A stretch of DNA of 64,000 bases from the NCBI RefSeq assembly GCF_022695515.1, contig NZ_JALDPT010000014.1:60177-124176 (forward strand), read 5' to 3'. The notes below the pieces were generated by a model, which was given only the letters and a program-made list of their open reading frames with translations, searched no databases and was not told where the DNA came from. The translations under genes and the position numbers were made by a program. This stretch comes from Phenylobacterium aquaticum (GTDB lineage: Bacteria; Pseudomonadota; Alphaproteobacteria; Caulobacterales; Caulobacteraceae). Below, piece by piece: positions 36,772 through 45,506 of the stretch. How positions within the stretch are numbered: position 1 is the first letter of the stretch; every line of letters begins with the position of its first letter.

Positions 36772-37968
36772 ATGGCGGATCGTCCCATCAGGCGGTGGAT
36801 CATGTGGGCCCTGGCGGCCGTCGTCACCCTGTTGGCGACCGCGGCCTTCATCTGGCGCGACGACATCCTGCGGACCACGCTCGATCCCAAGGAGCCGTTC
36901 CAGATCTACAGCCCGCCGCCGGCGCCGGACTATTCGCAGCGCGCCGCATGGGCCCTGATGCCGGCCAAACCCGAGATCTGGGCGCCGACCGATCCGCCGG
37001 CCGACGTCTTCTTCATCAGCCCGACCGCCTTCAATGGCGGGGTGCACTGGAACGCCCCGATCGACGACGTGAAGGTCGACCGCCTGTTTCGCCGGATGAT
37101 CGCCCCGAACTATGCCGGGCCGTTCCAGCGCGCCGGACGCCTGTTCGCCCCGCGCTACCGCCAGGCCAGCCTCTACACCCTGATGACCCTGCGCGAGGAC
37201 GCCCGCGAGGCCCGGCGCTTCGCCTATGCAGACGTCGCCGCCGCCTTCCGGCGCTATGTCCAGGCCTATAACAATGGCCGCCCCTTCCTGATTGTCGGGG
37301 TGGAGCAGGGGGGCACCTTGGCCGAGCGCCTGCTGGCCGAGGAAGTGGCGACCGATCCCGCGCTCAAGGCCCGCCTGGCCGGCGCCTATATGATCGAGGC
37401 GGCCACACCCGCCGACTCCCCGCCCATCACCCCTTGCCGGCAGAGGGCCGAGGCCGGTTGTCTGGCCGCCTGGGTCTCGGCTTTCGACAATGATCCCCAG
37501 ACCGCCAAGGACGTGGTCGACCGCTCCCTGGTCTGGGCCGACGGCGCTCAGCTGGAGAACCTGCACGGCCGTCTGCCCCTGTGCTTCAATCCGCTCCTGG
37601 GGGCCACGACGACGGCCTTCGCCCCAGCCAAGCTGGGAATGGGCGCGGCCAATGCGACGGGGCTGGAGTGGGGCGCGCGCCCGCCGTTCCTGACCCGCCA
37701 GGTCAGCGCCCAGTGCCGCAACGGCGTGCTGCGCATCTCGCGCCCCAAGGCCAGCATGTTGAAGCCCCAGGGCGACTGGGCGGACCGGCAGAAGGTGCCC
37801 GGCTACAACCTGTTCTATGCCGACCTGGAGACCGACGCGAAGGCGCGGGTCGCCGCCCTGCTGGCCGATCCGACCTTCCACCAGCCGGCCCCGGCCATCA
37901 CCACCAGCATTCCGCTGAAACCGTCGCCGGTTCACGCCCTGAACGGGCGGATCATCCGGCGTCCTTGA
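36772..37968 (+). CDS. DUF3089 family membrane-anchored protein
   Basis: A 398-aa protein with one N-terminal helix (WALAAVVTLLATAAFIW) and the DUF3089 alpha/beta hydrolase-like core: PPADVFFISPTAFNGGVHWN, GPFQRAGRLFAPRYRQASLY, YVQAYNNGRPFLIVGVEQGG (the nucleophile elbow), and the C-terminal YNLFYADLETDAKARVA. In the elbow the expected GHSQG reads GVEQG, so the nucleophilic Ser is replaced by Glu; the catalytic role is therefore doubtful. It starts 43 bases after hldD and overlaps recG tail-to-tail by 17 bases. Whether it works in LPS synthesis is unknown. Confidence 0.8.
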   Translation: MADRPIRRWIMWALAAVVTLLATAAFIWRDDILRTTLDPKEPFQIYSPPPAPDYSQRAAWALMPAKPEIWAPTDPPADVFFISPTAFNGGVHWNAPIDDVKVDRLFRRMIAPNYAGPFQRAGRLFAPRYRQASLYTLMTLREDAREARRFAYADVAAAFRRYVQAYNNGRPFLIVGVEQGGTLAERLLAEEVATDPALKARLAGAYMIEAATPADSPPITPCRQRAEAGCLAAWVSAFDNDPQTAKDVVDRSLVWADGAQLENLHGRLPLCFNPLLGATTTAFAPAKLGMGAANATGLEWGARPPFLTRQVSAQCRNGVLRISRPKASMLKPQGDWADRQKVPGYNLFYADLETDAKARVAALLADPTFHQPAPAITTSIPLKPSPVHALNGRIIRRP

Positions 37969-40024
37969 GCGTCGAGGCCGCGCGCCAGTCGAACAGCTCC
38001 TGAAGGACCCGCAGCGCCTGGCCCCTAGGACTGGTGAGCTCAGGGTCGCGAGCCAGGATCAGGCGGGCGTCATCGCCCGCGACGGCGATCAGGTCTCGGT
38101 GCGCGAAGGGGTCGGCGAAGACATAGGCCGGGAAGCCGGACTGCTTCAGCCCGAGCGCATCTCCGCCACCACGCAGCTCCAGGTCCGTCTCGGCGATCTG
38201 GAAGCCGTCGTCGGTGCGCCGCAGGATGTCGAGCCGCTTCTGGGCGTTCTCCGACAGCGGCGGGTCATAGAGCAGGACACAGGAGCTCTCCCGTCGCCCG
38301 CGTCCGACCCGACCGCGCAGCTGGTGCAGCTGGGCCAGGCCGAAGCGCTCCGCCTGCTCGATGACCATGATGGTGGCGTTGGGCACATTGACCCCGACCT
38401 CGACCACGGTCGTGGCGACCAGCACGCTGATCTTGCCGTCGGCGAAGTCGGCCATGACGGCGTCCTTCTCGGCCCCAGTCATCTTGCCATGCACCAGCCC
38501 GACCCCCGGGCCGATCCGTTCGCGCAGCTCCGCCGCCCGCTGTTCGGCGGCCTTCAGGTCGATCAGCTCGGATTCCGAGACCAGGGGGCAGATCCAGAAG
38601 GCCTGGGCGCCTTCGGCCACAACGGCCCGCAGCCGGGCCTCGACCTCGCCGACTCGACCCATGGGCACGGCGCGGGTGGCGACCGGGGTGCGGCCTGGCG
38701 GCTTCTCATCAATCCGGCTGACATCCAGGTCGCCATAGAGCGTCAGCTCCAGGGTCCGGGGGATGGGCGTCGCCGACATGGCCAGCAGGTGGGTGGCGGC
38801 GCCCTTGGCCTGCAGGCGCTGGCGCTCGGCCACCCCGAACCGGTGCTGTTCGTCGATCACCGCGAATTCCAGGCGGTGAAAGGCGACCTCGTCCTGGAAC
38901 AGGGCGTGGGTGCCGACCGCCACCTGGGCCTCACCGCTGGCCAGGGCGCGCAGCTTCTCGGCCCGCCCGGCGCCCTTGTCGCGGCCGGTCAGCAGAACGG
39001 CGGTGATCCCGTGGGCGGCGAGGGGACCTGACAGGGTCTCGAAGTGCTGGCGCGCGAGGATCTCGGTCGGGGCCATCAGGGCGCTCTGACCGCCCGAGGC
39101 CGCGACATCAGCCATGGCCAGCATGGCGACCACGGTCTTGCCGGAGCCGACATCGCCCTGGATCAGCCGGCTCATCCGCTCCCCCGCCATCAGGTCGCCG
39201 CGGATTTCCGAGAGCGCGCGGATCTGGGCGCCGGTCAGGCGAAAGGGCAGGTCAGCCTCGATGCGGTCAGAGATGGGACCCGCCAGGATCTTCGCGGCCG
39301 GCTCGCGCCTTCGGTCGGCCTTGCGCTGGGCCATGGCCAACTGGTGCGCCAGCAGTTCGTCATAGGCCAGCCGGCGCACATGGGGCGCGGTCGGCAAGAG
39401 ATCGGCCTCGGTGGCGGGGCTGTGCAGCCGGATCAGCGACGCCTTCCAGGCGGGGAAACCTTCCCGCGCCAGCCAGGCGGGGTCCTGCCACTCCGGCAGC
39501 TCCGGCGCGCGCTCCAGGGCTTCATGGGCGAACTTGCGGACCGTACGGGGCGGCAGGCCGGCGGTGGCCGGATAGACCGCCTCGAGCTCCGGGATCTCAT
39601 GGGCCTTGTCCGGCGCGACCATGTAATCGGGATGGGCGAGCTGCAGTTCGGAGCCGTAGCGCTCCACCTTGCCGCTGACGATGCGCTTGGACCCCACCGG
39701 ATGGCGTGGCTCCAGCTGCGCGCCGAAGCTGCCGAAGAAGGTGAGGGTGAGGAACCCCGTCCCGTCGAAGGTCCGCACCTTCCAGGGCTGGGCGCCGCGG
39801 GGCTTCACATAGGCTTCGATCTCGACCTCGAAGGTCTGGACCTCACCCTCCAGGGCGGTCGCCACCGTCGCCGGGCGACGCCGGATCACCGCGTGCGGGG
39901 CCAGGAACAGAACATCGCGGACGATCGGCCCGGCCAGCTTCTCAAGCAGCGGCGCAACCCGCGGCCCGACACCCTTCAGGGTCGTGGCCGGCGCGAACAG
40001 GGGGAATAGAATCTCGGGCCGCAT
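37952..40024 (-). CDS. recG: ATP-dependent DNA helicase RecG
   Basis: Branch migration helicase that rescues stalled replication forks. The 690-aa protein has an N-terminal wedge/OB region (EILFPLFAPATTLKGVGPRV ... VSGKVERYGSELQLAHPDYM), then Walker A LIQGDVGSGKTVVAMLAMAD, motif II FAVIDEQHRFGVAERQRLQA, TPIPRTLELTLYGDLDVSRI, and the TRG motif VGRGRRESSCVLLYDPPLSE region. Start MRPEILFPL at 40022-40024 fits family N-termini; an ATG four codons upstream is an alternative. Confidence 0.96.
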   Translation of the reverse strand: MRPEILFPLFAPATTLKGVGPRVAPLLEKLAGPIVRDVLFLAPHAVIRRRPATVATALEGEVQTFEVEIEAYVKPRGAQPWKVRTFDGTGFLTLTFFGSFGAQLEPRHPVGSKRIVSGKVERYGSELQLAHPDYMVAPDKAHEIPELEAVYPATAGLPPRTVRKFAHEALERAPELPEWQDPAWLAREGFPAWKASLIRLHSPATEADLLPTAPHVRRLAYDELLAHQLAMAQRKADRRREPAAKILAGPISDRIEADLPFRLTGAQIRALSEIRGDLMAGERMSRLIQGDVGSGKTVVAMLAMADVAASGGQSALMAPTEILARQHFETLSGPLAAHGITAVLLTGRDKGAGRAEKLRALASGEAQVAVGTHALFQDEVAFHRLEFAVIDEQHRFGVAERQRLQAKGAATHLLAMSATPIPRTLELTLYGDLDVSRIDEKPPGRTPVATRAVPMGRVGEVEARLRAVVAEGAQAFWICPLVSESELIDLKAAEQRAAELRERIGPGVGLVHGKMTGAEKDAVMADFADGKISVLVATTVVEVGVNVPNATIMVIEQAERFGLAQLHQLRGRVGRGRRESSCVLLYDPPLSENAQKRLDILRRTDDGFQIAETDLELRGGGDALGLKQSGFPAYVFADPFAHRDLIAVAGDDARLILARDPELTSPRGQALRVLQELFDWRAASTLKDAG

Positions 40025-40100
40025 GGCCGTCACCATAACCCGACAACTGGACGCCCGCCGTCCTCCATGATCATTTCGCGGTCAAGCTTTGGGGGAAACC

Positions 40101-40700
40101 ATGCGTCACCTGTGGACCGCCGCGGCCCTGGCCGCCCTGCTCGCCGGATGTCATCCGCAAGCCGCTTCCAAGCCGCCCGCAACGGCGCCAGCCGCTGCGC
40201 CGGCCGTCGCGCCGAAACCTGCGCCGACGCCCGCTCTCTCGGGCTTCAGCCACGCCAAGGGTGAGGACCTGTTCGGCTACTATTCGCCCGACAAGGACGT
40301 GAAGGTCGGGGTGATGCAACTCGACCAGATTCACATCGGCTCCGAGGAGGAGTTCGACAAGTGGGAGCGCGGCGAGCGCATTGCGACCTATGCGCCGGTC
40401 ATGCTCGAGTTCTCGGACCTCTCCAGCGCCAAGAGCCAGGACGAGAACGGCGTGACCGTCTACGCCCACACTATTCGGGTCCTGCCGACGGCCTATAAGG
40501 TCGGTGGGGGCCACCTCAGCTTCACCGGCGTTGATCCGGTCCTGGGGCCCATCCAGCTCGACGGTGAGATCGACATGGCGGCGCTGAAGCGGGCCCAGAC
40601 TGAGTCGGCGAAGGATGACGACATCATCCTGCGCGCCGCCCTGCAGATCGGGACGGCGACCTTCAAGGCCCTGACCTTCGACTGGTTCGGGGGCGACTGA
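40101..40700 (+). CDS. Hypothetical lipoprotein
   Basis: A 199-aa protein with a lipobox LLAGCH (Cys about residue 17) followed by a Pro/Ala-rich spacer (APAAAPAVAPKPAPTPALSG) and a ~150-residue domain containing YSPDKDVKVGVMQLDQIHIG, EFDKWERGERIATYAPVMLE, and HTIRVLPTAYKVGGGHLSFT. No family recognised with certainty. GGGGGAAACC precedes the chosen ATG; an ATG four codons earlier is in frame. It is divergent from recG and upstream of sdhE by 52 bases. Confidence 0.7.
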   Translation: MRHLWTAAALAALLAGCHPQAASKPPATAPAAAPAVAPKPAPTPALSGFSHAKGEDLFGYYSPDKDVKVGVMQLDQIHIGSEEEFDKWERGERIATYAPVMLEFSDLSSAKSQDENGVTVYAHTIRVLPTAYKVGGGHLSFTGVDPVLGPIQLDGEIDMAALKRAQTESAKDDDIILRAALQIGTATFKALTFDWFGGD

Positions 40701-40752
40701 CGCCGGAACCGCTGGCGCCGGGGACCCGGCCGCTCTATATGCCCGGTTCCTC

Positions 40753-41043
40753 ATGACCCAAGACGACACCCGACTGCGACGACTGAAGTTCCGGGCCTGG
40801 CACCGGGGCTTTCGGGAAGCGGACCTCATTCTGGGGCCGTTCGCGGACAAGTACGCCCACACCCTCACCGCCGCACAGCTCGACGAGATCGAAGCCCTGC
40901 TGGAACAGCCCGATCACGACATCTATGAGTGGATCGTCGAGCGGGCGCCCACGCCGCCTGAATTCGACGGCCATATCATGAACATGATCAAGCAGTTCCG
41001 CTTCGAAGCTTTCGAAGCCAGGGATCCCGATCATGGCGGCTGA
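40753..41043 (+). CDS. sdhE: FAD assembly factor SdhE (SDHAF2/DUF339)
   Basis: A 96-aa factor that promotes covalent flavinylation of succinate dehydrogenase. The N-terminal motif RRLKFRAWHRGFREADLILG corresponds to the conserved RGxxExD region (here RGFREAD), followed by the helix LTAAQLDEIEALLEQPDHDI and the C-terminal YEWI and IKQFR segments. It overlaps the mfd start by 11 bases, so the two are coupled; pairing of sdhE with mfd is recurrent in alphaproteobacteria. Confidence 0.93.
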   Translation: MTQDDTRLRRLKFRAWHRGFREADLILGPFADKYAHTLTAAQLDEIEALLEQPDHDIYEWIVERAPTPPEFDGHIMNMIKQFRFEAFEARDPDHGG

Positions 41044-44000
41044 CGGGTTCCGGGCGCCGACCCAGGCCGAGACCCGTCGCATCGCCCAGGATCCCGGCCG
41101 TCTCGACCTGATCGGCGCGCCCGAAGGGTTCGACGCCCTGGTCATGGCCGATATCGTCAAGTCCCGCGGCGGCCTGACGGTGTTCGTCGCCCGCGACGGC
41201 TCGCGGCTTTCGGCCTTCATCGACGCCTTCCGATTCTTCGCGCCAGGCGTGGAGATCCTGCAGTTTCCGTCCTGGGACTGCCTGCCTTACGACCGCATCG
41301 GTCCCTCGGCCGGCATAGCCGCGCAGCGGATGACGACCCTGGCCCGCCTGGCCCAGGGCCTGGACGCCAAGAAGCCGGCTGTGCTGGTCACGACCATGCC
41401 GGCCATGATCCAGCGCGTTCCGCCCCGCGAGGCGGTCGATGGCGCGACCTATTCGGCCAAGGTCGGCCATGTGGTCGAGATCGCCGTGCTGGAGCGCTAT
41501 TTCGCGATCAACGGCTATCAGCGCGCCTCCACCGTGTCCGAGCGCGGTGAATTCGCGATCCGTGGCGGGGTGATCGACGTCTTCCCGCCGAGCGCCGAGG
41601 AGCCGGTCCGGTTGGACCTGTTCGGCGACACCCTGGAATCGATCCGGGGCTTTGACCCTGAAACCCAGCGCTCCACCCGCCAACTGAAGGACGTCACCCT
41701 GCTGCCGGTCAGCGAGGTGCTGCTGGACAAGGAGGGCATAGCCCGGTTCCGCCGCGGCTATGTCGAGACCTTCGGCGCCCCTGGCGGCGACCCGCTCTAT
41801 GAGACCGTCAGCGAAGGCGGCCGCCGGGCCGGCATGGAGCACTGGCTGCCCCTGTTCTATCCGAACATGGCGACTGTCTTCGACTACCTGCCGGACAGCG
41901 CCCTGATCGGCGTCGACCACCTAGCCGACCAGGCCCGCGAAGAGCGCATGGCGATGATCGCCGACGCCCACGACGCCCGCGCCCAGGCGGACCGCAAGGT
42001 CCACTATCACCCGCTCGATCCCGACAAGCTCTATCTCACGCCTGAGGAATGGCGCGCCCGCCTGGCCGAACGCGCCAGCCGCCGGTTCTCCGCCTTCCAG
42101 GAGGCCGAGGGCGAGATGGTCATCGACATGGGCGCCCGGCAGGGCCGCGCCTTCGTCGCCGAACGCCAGCAGGACTCGGTCAATCTGTTCGAGGCGACAG
42201 CCGATCACGCCCGGCGGCTGGCTTCGGCCGGCAAGCGGGTGCTGTTCGCCTCCTGGACCGAGGGCTCATCCGAGCGCCTGGGGATCATGCTCAATGACCA
42301 CGGGCTGAAGGATGTCGCCTTCGCGCCCTATTGGGACGCGGCCAAGGCCGCCGATCCCAAGAAGCCTCAGCGCGTGGTCCTGCCGCTGGAGTCCGGCTTC
42401 GAGACCGAGACCCTGGCGGTCATCTCGGAAACCGACATCCTCGGCGACCGTCTGGCCCGGCCGCGCCGCCGCCGGCGGGCCTCGAACTTCCTGGCCGAGG
42501 CCTCGTCGCTCACGCCAGGCGACCTGGTCGTGCATATCGATCACGGCATCGGTCGCTATGACGGTCTGAAGACCCTGGACGTTCAGGGCGCGCCGCACGA
42601 CTGCCTCGAGCTGCAATATGGCGGTGAGGCCAAGCTCTATCTGCCCGTCGAGAACATCGACCTCCTGACCCGCTACGGCGCGGAAGGCGAGGGGGTCATG
42701 CTCGACCGCCTGGGCGGCGCGGCCTGGCAGGCCCGCAAGGCCCGCGCCAAGGAGCGGCTGCGAGAGATGGCCGAGGGCCTGATCCGCATCGCCGCCGAGC
42801 GCGCCTTGAAATCCACCGATCCCGTCGAGCCGCCGCATGGCGTCTTCGACGAATTCTGCGCCCGCTTCCCCTATGAGGAGACGGACGACCAGCTGGCCGC
42901 CATCCACGACATCCTCGAGGACCTTTCGGCCGGACGGCCGATGGACCGCCTGATCTGCGGCGACGTCGGCTTCGGCAAGACCGAGGTCGCCCTGCGCGCC
43001 GCCTTCGTGGTGGCCATGACCGGCCAGCAGGTGGCGATCGTCGCGCCCACGACCCTGCTCGCCCGGCAGCACTACAAGACCTTCTCGGAACGCTTCCAGG
43101 GCTGGCCGATCAAGGTGCGGCGCCTGTCGCGCCTCGTCCCCGCCAAGGAAGCCGCCGAGACCCGCGAGGGCCTGAACCGCGGCGAGATCGAGGTGGTGGT
43201 CGGCACCCATGCGGTGCTGTCCAAGCAGGTCGGGTTCAAGGACCTCGGCCTGGTCATCGTCGACGAGGAGCAGCACTTCGGGGTCAAGCACAAGGAGAAG
43301 CTCAAAGAGCTTCGCGCCGACGTGCACATGCTGACCCTGACGGCGACCCCGATTCCGCGCACCCTGCAGATGGCGCTGTCCGGTATCCGCGAGATGTCGA
43401 TCATCGCCACCCCGCCGGTCGATCGCCTGGCGGTGCGCACCTACATCACGCCCTTCGATCCCGTGGTGATCCGCGAGGCCCTGCTGCGCGAGAAGTACCG
43501 CGGCGGCCAAGCCTATTACGTCGCGCCACGCATCTCCGATCTCGCAGAACTGGAGCGGTTCCTGCGCGAGCAGGTGCCGGAGGTCCGCTTCGTGGTGGGT
43601 CATGGCCAGATGGCGCCGACCCAGATCGAGGAGGTGATGACCGCCTTCTACGACGGTCAGTACGACGTGCTGCTGTCCACCACGATCGTGGAGAGCGGCC
43701 TGGACATCCCGACCGCCAACACGCTTGTCATCCACCGCGCCGACATGTTCGGCCTGGCCCAGCTCTATCAGCTGCGCGGCCGGGTCGGCCGGGCCAAGGC
43801 GCGGGCCTACGCCTATATGACCACGCCGTCCGAGAAGCCGATCACGCTCTCGGCCGAGCGGCGGCTGAAGGTGCTGCAATCCCTCGACAGCCTGGGCGCC
43901 GGCTTCCAACTGGCTAGCCACGACCTCGACCAGCGCGGCGGCGGCAATCTGCTGGGCGACGAGCAGTCGGGCCACATCCGCGAGATCGGGGTCGAGCTTT

Positions 44001-44527
44001 ATCAGCAGATGCTGGAGGACGCCGTCGCCGAGCTGAAGCTGTCGGCGGGCAAGGACGCGGCCGCCAGCGATCGCGGCTGGTCGCCGCAGATCAACACCGG
44101 CGCCGCCGTGCTGATCCCCGAGGAATATGTGCCGGACCTCAATGTCCGCCTGGCCCTCTATCGCCGTCTTTCCGACGCCGAGAAGTCGGGGGAGCGCGAA
44201 GCCCTGGCCGCCGAGCTCATCGACCGGTTCGGGCCCCTGCCGCCCGAAGCCGGCCAGCTGCTCAAGGTCGTGGCGATCAAGGGCCTGTGCCGCGAGGCCA
44301 ATGTCGCAAAGATCGACGTCGGGCCCAAGGGCGCGGTCGTCAGCTTCCGCAATGATCAGTTCAAGAACCCGCTCGCCCTGGTCCAGTTCGTCCAGAAGAA
44401 TCAGGTCGCCTGGCGCATCCGCCCCGACAACAAGGTGGTGGTGAAGGGCGAATGGGAGACCCCGGAGCAGCGTCTCGGCGCGGCGGAACGGGTGCTGGCC
44501 GAACTGTCGAAGCTCGCGGCGGCCTGA
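41033..44527 (+). CDS. mfd: Transcription-repair coupling factor Mfd
   Basis: An ATP-dependent translocase that removes stalled RNA polymerase and recruits UvrAB. The 1164-aa protein shows the UvrB-homology part (VVEIAVLERYFAINGYQRAS, FAIRGGVIDVFPPSAEEPVR), the RNA polymerase-interacting domain (SLTPGDLVVHIDHGIGRYDG), helicase Walker A ICGDVGFGKTEVALRAAFVV, DEEQHFGVKHKEKLKEL, TPIPRTLQMALSGIREMS and the TRG motif VGRAKARAYAYMTTPSEKPI. The C-terminal domain ends with RIRPDNKVVVKGEW. Length is normal. It overlaps sdhE by 11 bases. Confidence 0.97.
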   Translation: MAADGFRAPTQAETRRIAQDPGRLDLIGAPEGFDALVMADIVKSRGGLTVFVARDGSRLSAFIDAFRFFAPGVEILQFPSWDCLPYDRIGPSAGIAAQRMTTLARLAQGLDAKKPAVLVTTMPAMIQRVPPREAVDGATYSAKVGHVVEIAVLERYFAINGYQRASTVSERGEFAIRGGVIDVFPPSAEEPVRLDLFGDTLESIRGFDPETQRSTRQLKDVTLLPVSEVLLDKEGIARFRRGYVETFGAPGGDPLYETVSEGGRRAGMEHWLPLFYPNMATVFDYLPDSALIGVDHLADQAREERMAMIADAHDARAQADRKVHYHPLDPDKLYLTPEEWRARLAERASRRFSAFQEAEGEMVIDMGARQGRAFVAERQQDSVNLFEATADHARRLASAGKRVLFASWTEGSSERLGIMLNDHGLKDVAFAPYWDAAKAADPKKPQRVVLPLESGFETETLAVISETDILGDRLARPRRRRRASNFLAEASSLTPGDLVVHIDHGIGRYDGLKTLDVQGAPHDCLELQYGGEAKLYLPVENIDLLTRYGAEGEGVMLDRLGGAAWQARKARAKERLREMAEGLIRIAAERALKSTDPVEPPHGVFDEFCARFPYEETDDQLAAIHDILEDLSAGRPMDRLICGDVGFGKTEVALRAAFVVAMTGQQVAIVAPTTLLARQHYKTFSERFQGWPIKVRRLSRLVPAKEAAETREGLNRGEIEVVVGTHAVLSKQVGFKDLGLVIVDEEQHFGVKHKEKLKELRADVHMLTLTATPIPRTLQMALSGIREMSIIATPPVDRLAVRTYITPFDPVVIREALLREKYRGGQAYYVAPRISDLAELERFLREQVPEVRFVVGHGQMAPTQIEEVMTAFYDGQYDVLLSTTIVESGLDIPTANTLVIHRADMFGLAQLYQLRGRVGRAKARAYAYMTTPSEKPITLSAERRLKVLQSLDSLGAGFQLASHDLDQRGGGNLLGDEQSGHIREIGVELYQQMLEDAVAELKLSAGKDAAASDRGWSPQINTGAAVLIPEEYVPDLNVRLALYRRLSDAEKSGEREALAAELIDRFGPLPPEAGQLLKVVAIKGLCREANVAKIDVGPKGAVVSFRNDQFKNPLALVQFVQKNQVAWRIRPDNKVVVKGEWETPEQRLGAAERVLAELSKLAAA

Positions 44528-44598
44528 CCCTCCACCCGAGCCCATTGGACATATTGTCTAATTAGTTCCACCCTGTTGGAAATCTTCGGGGGGAGACC

Positions 44599-44955
44599 AT
44601 GAGACTTTCAATCATTGCGACGGCGGCGGCCCGCCTGGCCTTTGCAGCGGCGCCGGCCATCGCCGCCGTGTCCGACGACGCCCGTTGCGTGGTCGCCTAT
44701 TCGGCCCTGGCGGATAAGGCCACGGACAAGACCGAGGAAGCCCAGGCCGGCGCCATCGCCATGTACTACGCCGGCCGCCTCTCGCTCGAGACCTCCGGCC
44801 AGGACCTTGGCGCGCTCCTTCAGGCCGCGGCGCCGCCCTTCACCGAAGAGGGGATAGGGCGCGCAGCCGAGCAGTGCGTTCAGGCGATGGGGCCCCAGAT
44901 GCACGCGCTCTCCGACGCCACCAAATTCGTCGACAAGGCGATGGGCCAGAACTAG
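44599..44955 (+). CDS. Small secreted protein of unknown function
   Basis: A 118-aa protein with a signal peptide (LSIIATAAARLAFAAAPAIA, cleavage after AIA) and a helical mature region with two Cys (DDARCVVAYS and AEQCVQAMG) that could form a disulfide. The remaining sequence (AGAIAMYYAGRLSLETSGQD) does not identify a family. GGGGGGAGA lies just before the ATG. A stretch TTGGACATATTGTCTAATTA upstream (44545-44564) is unusually A/T-rich and may be its promoter. It ends 10 bases from the convergent DUF1453 gene. Confidence 0.65.
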   Translation: MRLSIIATAAARLAFAAAPAIAAVSDDARCVVAYSALADKATDKTEEAQAGAIAMYYAGRLSLETSGQDLGALLQAAAPPFTEEGIGRAAEQCVQAMGPQMHALSDATKFVDKAMGQN

Positions 44956-44965
44956 ACGGGCCGCC

Positions 44966-45481
44966 CTAGCAGCCCCGGGCGTCAGCCAGCATCTGGCGCG
45001 CCCGGATCCAGACCTCCAGCCGCTGGGCGCAGATCAGGCCGACGGCCAGCAGCAGCATGGCGTCGGTCAGTTCCGGAACCGAGGCGTGGAAGGCGCCGGG
45101 GTGGCTCATGGCGAACGACCTCAGGCCGAAGCGCGCCAGAAAGATCACACCGAGCAGCGCCAGTCCCACGGGCGAAACCTTGGAGGTCAAGGTGTGGGTC
45201 TGGGGATCGATCGACAGCTGGGTCAGGCTGCCGCGCCACCAGCCGAGCCCTGCGCCGATCAGGACGGCGACGATCTGCAGAACCATGCCGGAGAACGACA
45301 TGGCGCCCTGGGCGAAGATCAGCAGCGAGGCCATGGTCATGATCAGGGCCGGGGATATCCAAAGCCGCTCAATCACCAGGGTGCGCGGCCGAGCGCCCCG
45401 CACCAGCACCAGGGCCAGGACCGCGACCGGCAGGATGTAGGGCAGCGCTCCAAGCCCGGCGGGCGCAGTGGGATTCGACAT
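44966..45481 (-). CDS. DUF1453/CcdC-like membrane protein
   Basis: A 171-aa integral membrane protein with about five helices: LPYILPVAVLALVLVRGARP, then WISPALIMTMASLLIFAQGA, MVLQIVAVLIGAGLGWWRGS, SPVGLALLGVIFLARFGLRS, and ELTDAMLLLAVGLICAQRLE. The middle segment WWRGSLTQLSIDPQTHTLTS is the conserved loop of the DUF1453 family. Function unknown. It is convergent with the small secreted protein and precedes popA-like by 25 bases on the same strand in reverse order (popA is upstream). Confidence 0.75.
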   Translation of the reverse strand: MSNPTAPAGLGALPYILPVAVLALVLVRGARPRTLVIERLWISPALIMTMASLLIFAQGAMSFSGMVLQIVAVLIGAGLGWWRGSLTQLSIDPQTHTLTSKVSPVGLALLGVIFLARFGLRSFAMSHPGAFHASVPELTDAMLLLAVGLICAQRLEVWIRARQMLADARGC

Positions 45482-45506
45482 TCAGGCTCCCCGAACGGAG
45501 GCGAGA

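Noticed and set aside
42266..44545. 759-aa minus-strand open frame opposite mfd, and similar ones opposite recJ, alaC and hom
   Set aside because: Same composition artefact; real genes with full motifs occupy the opposite strand.
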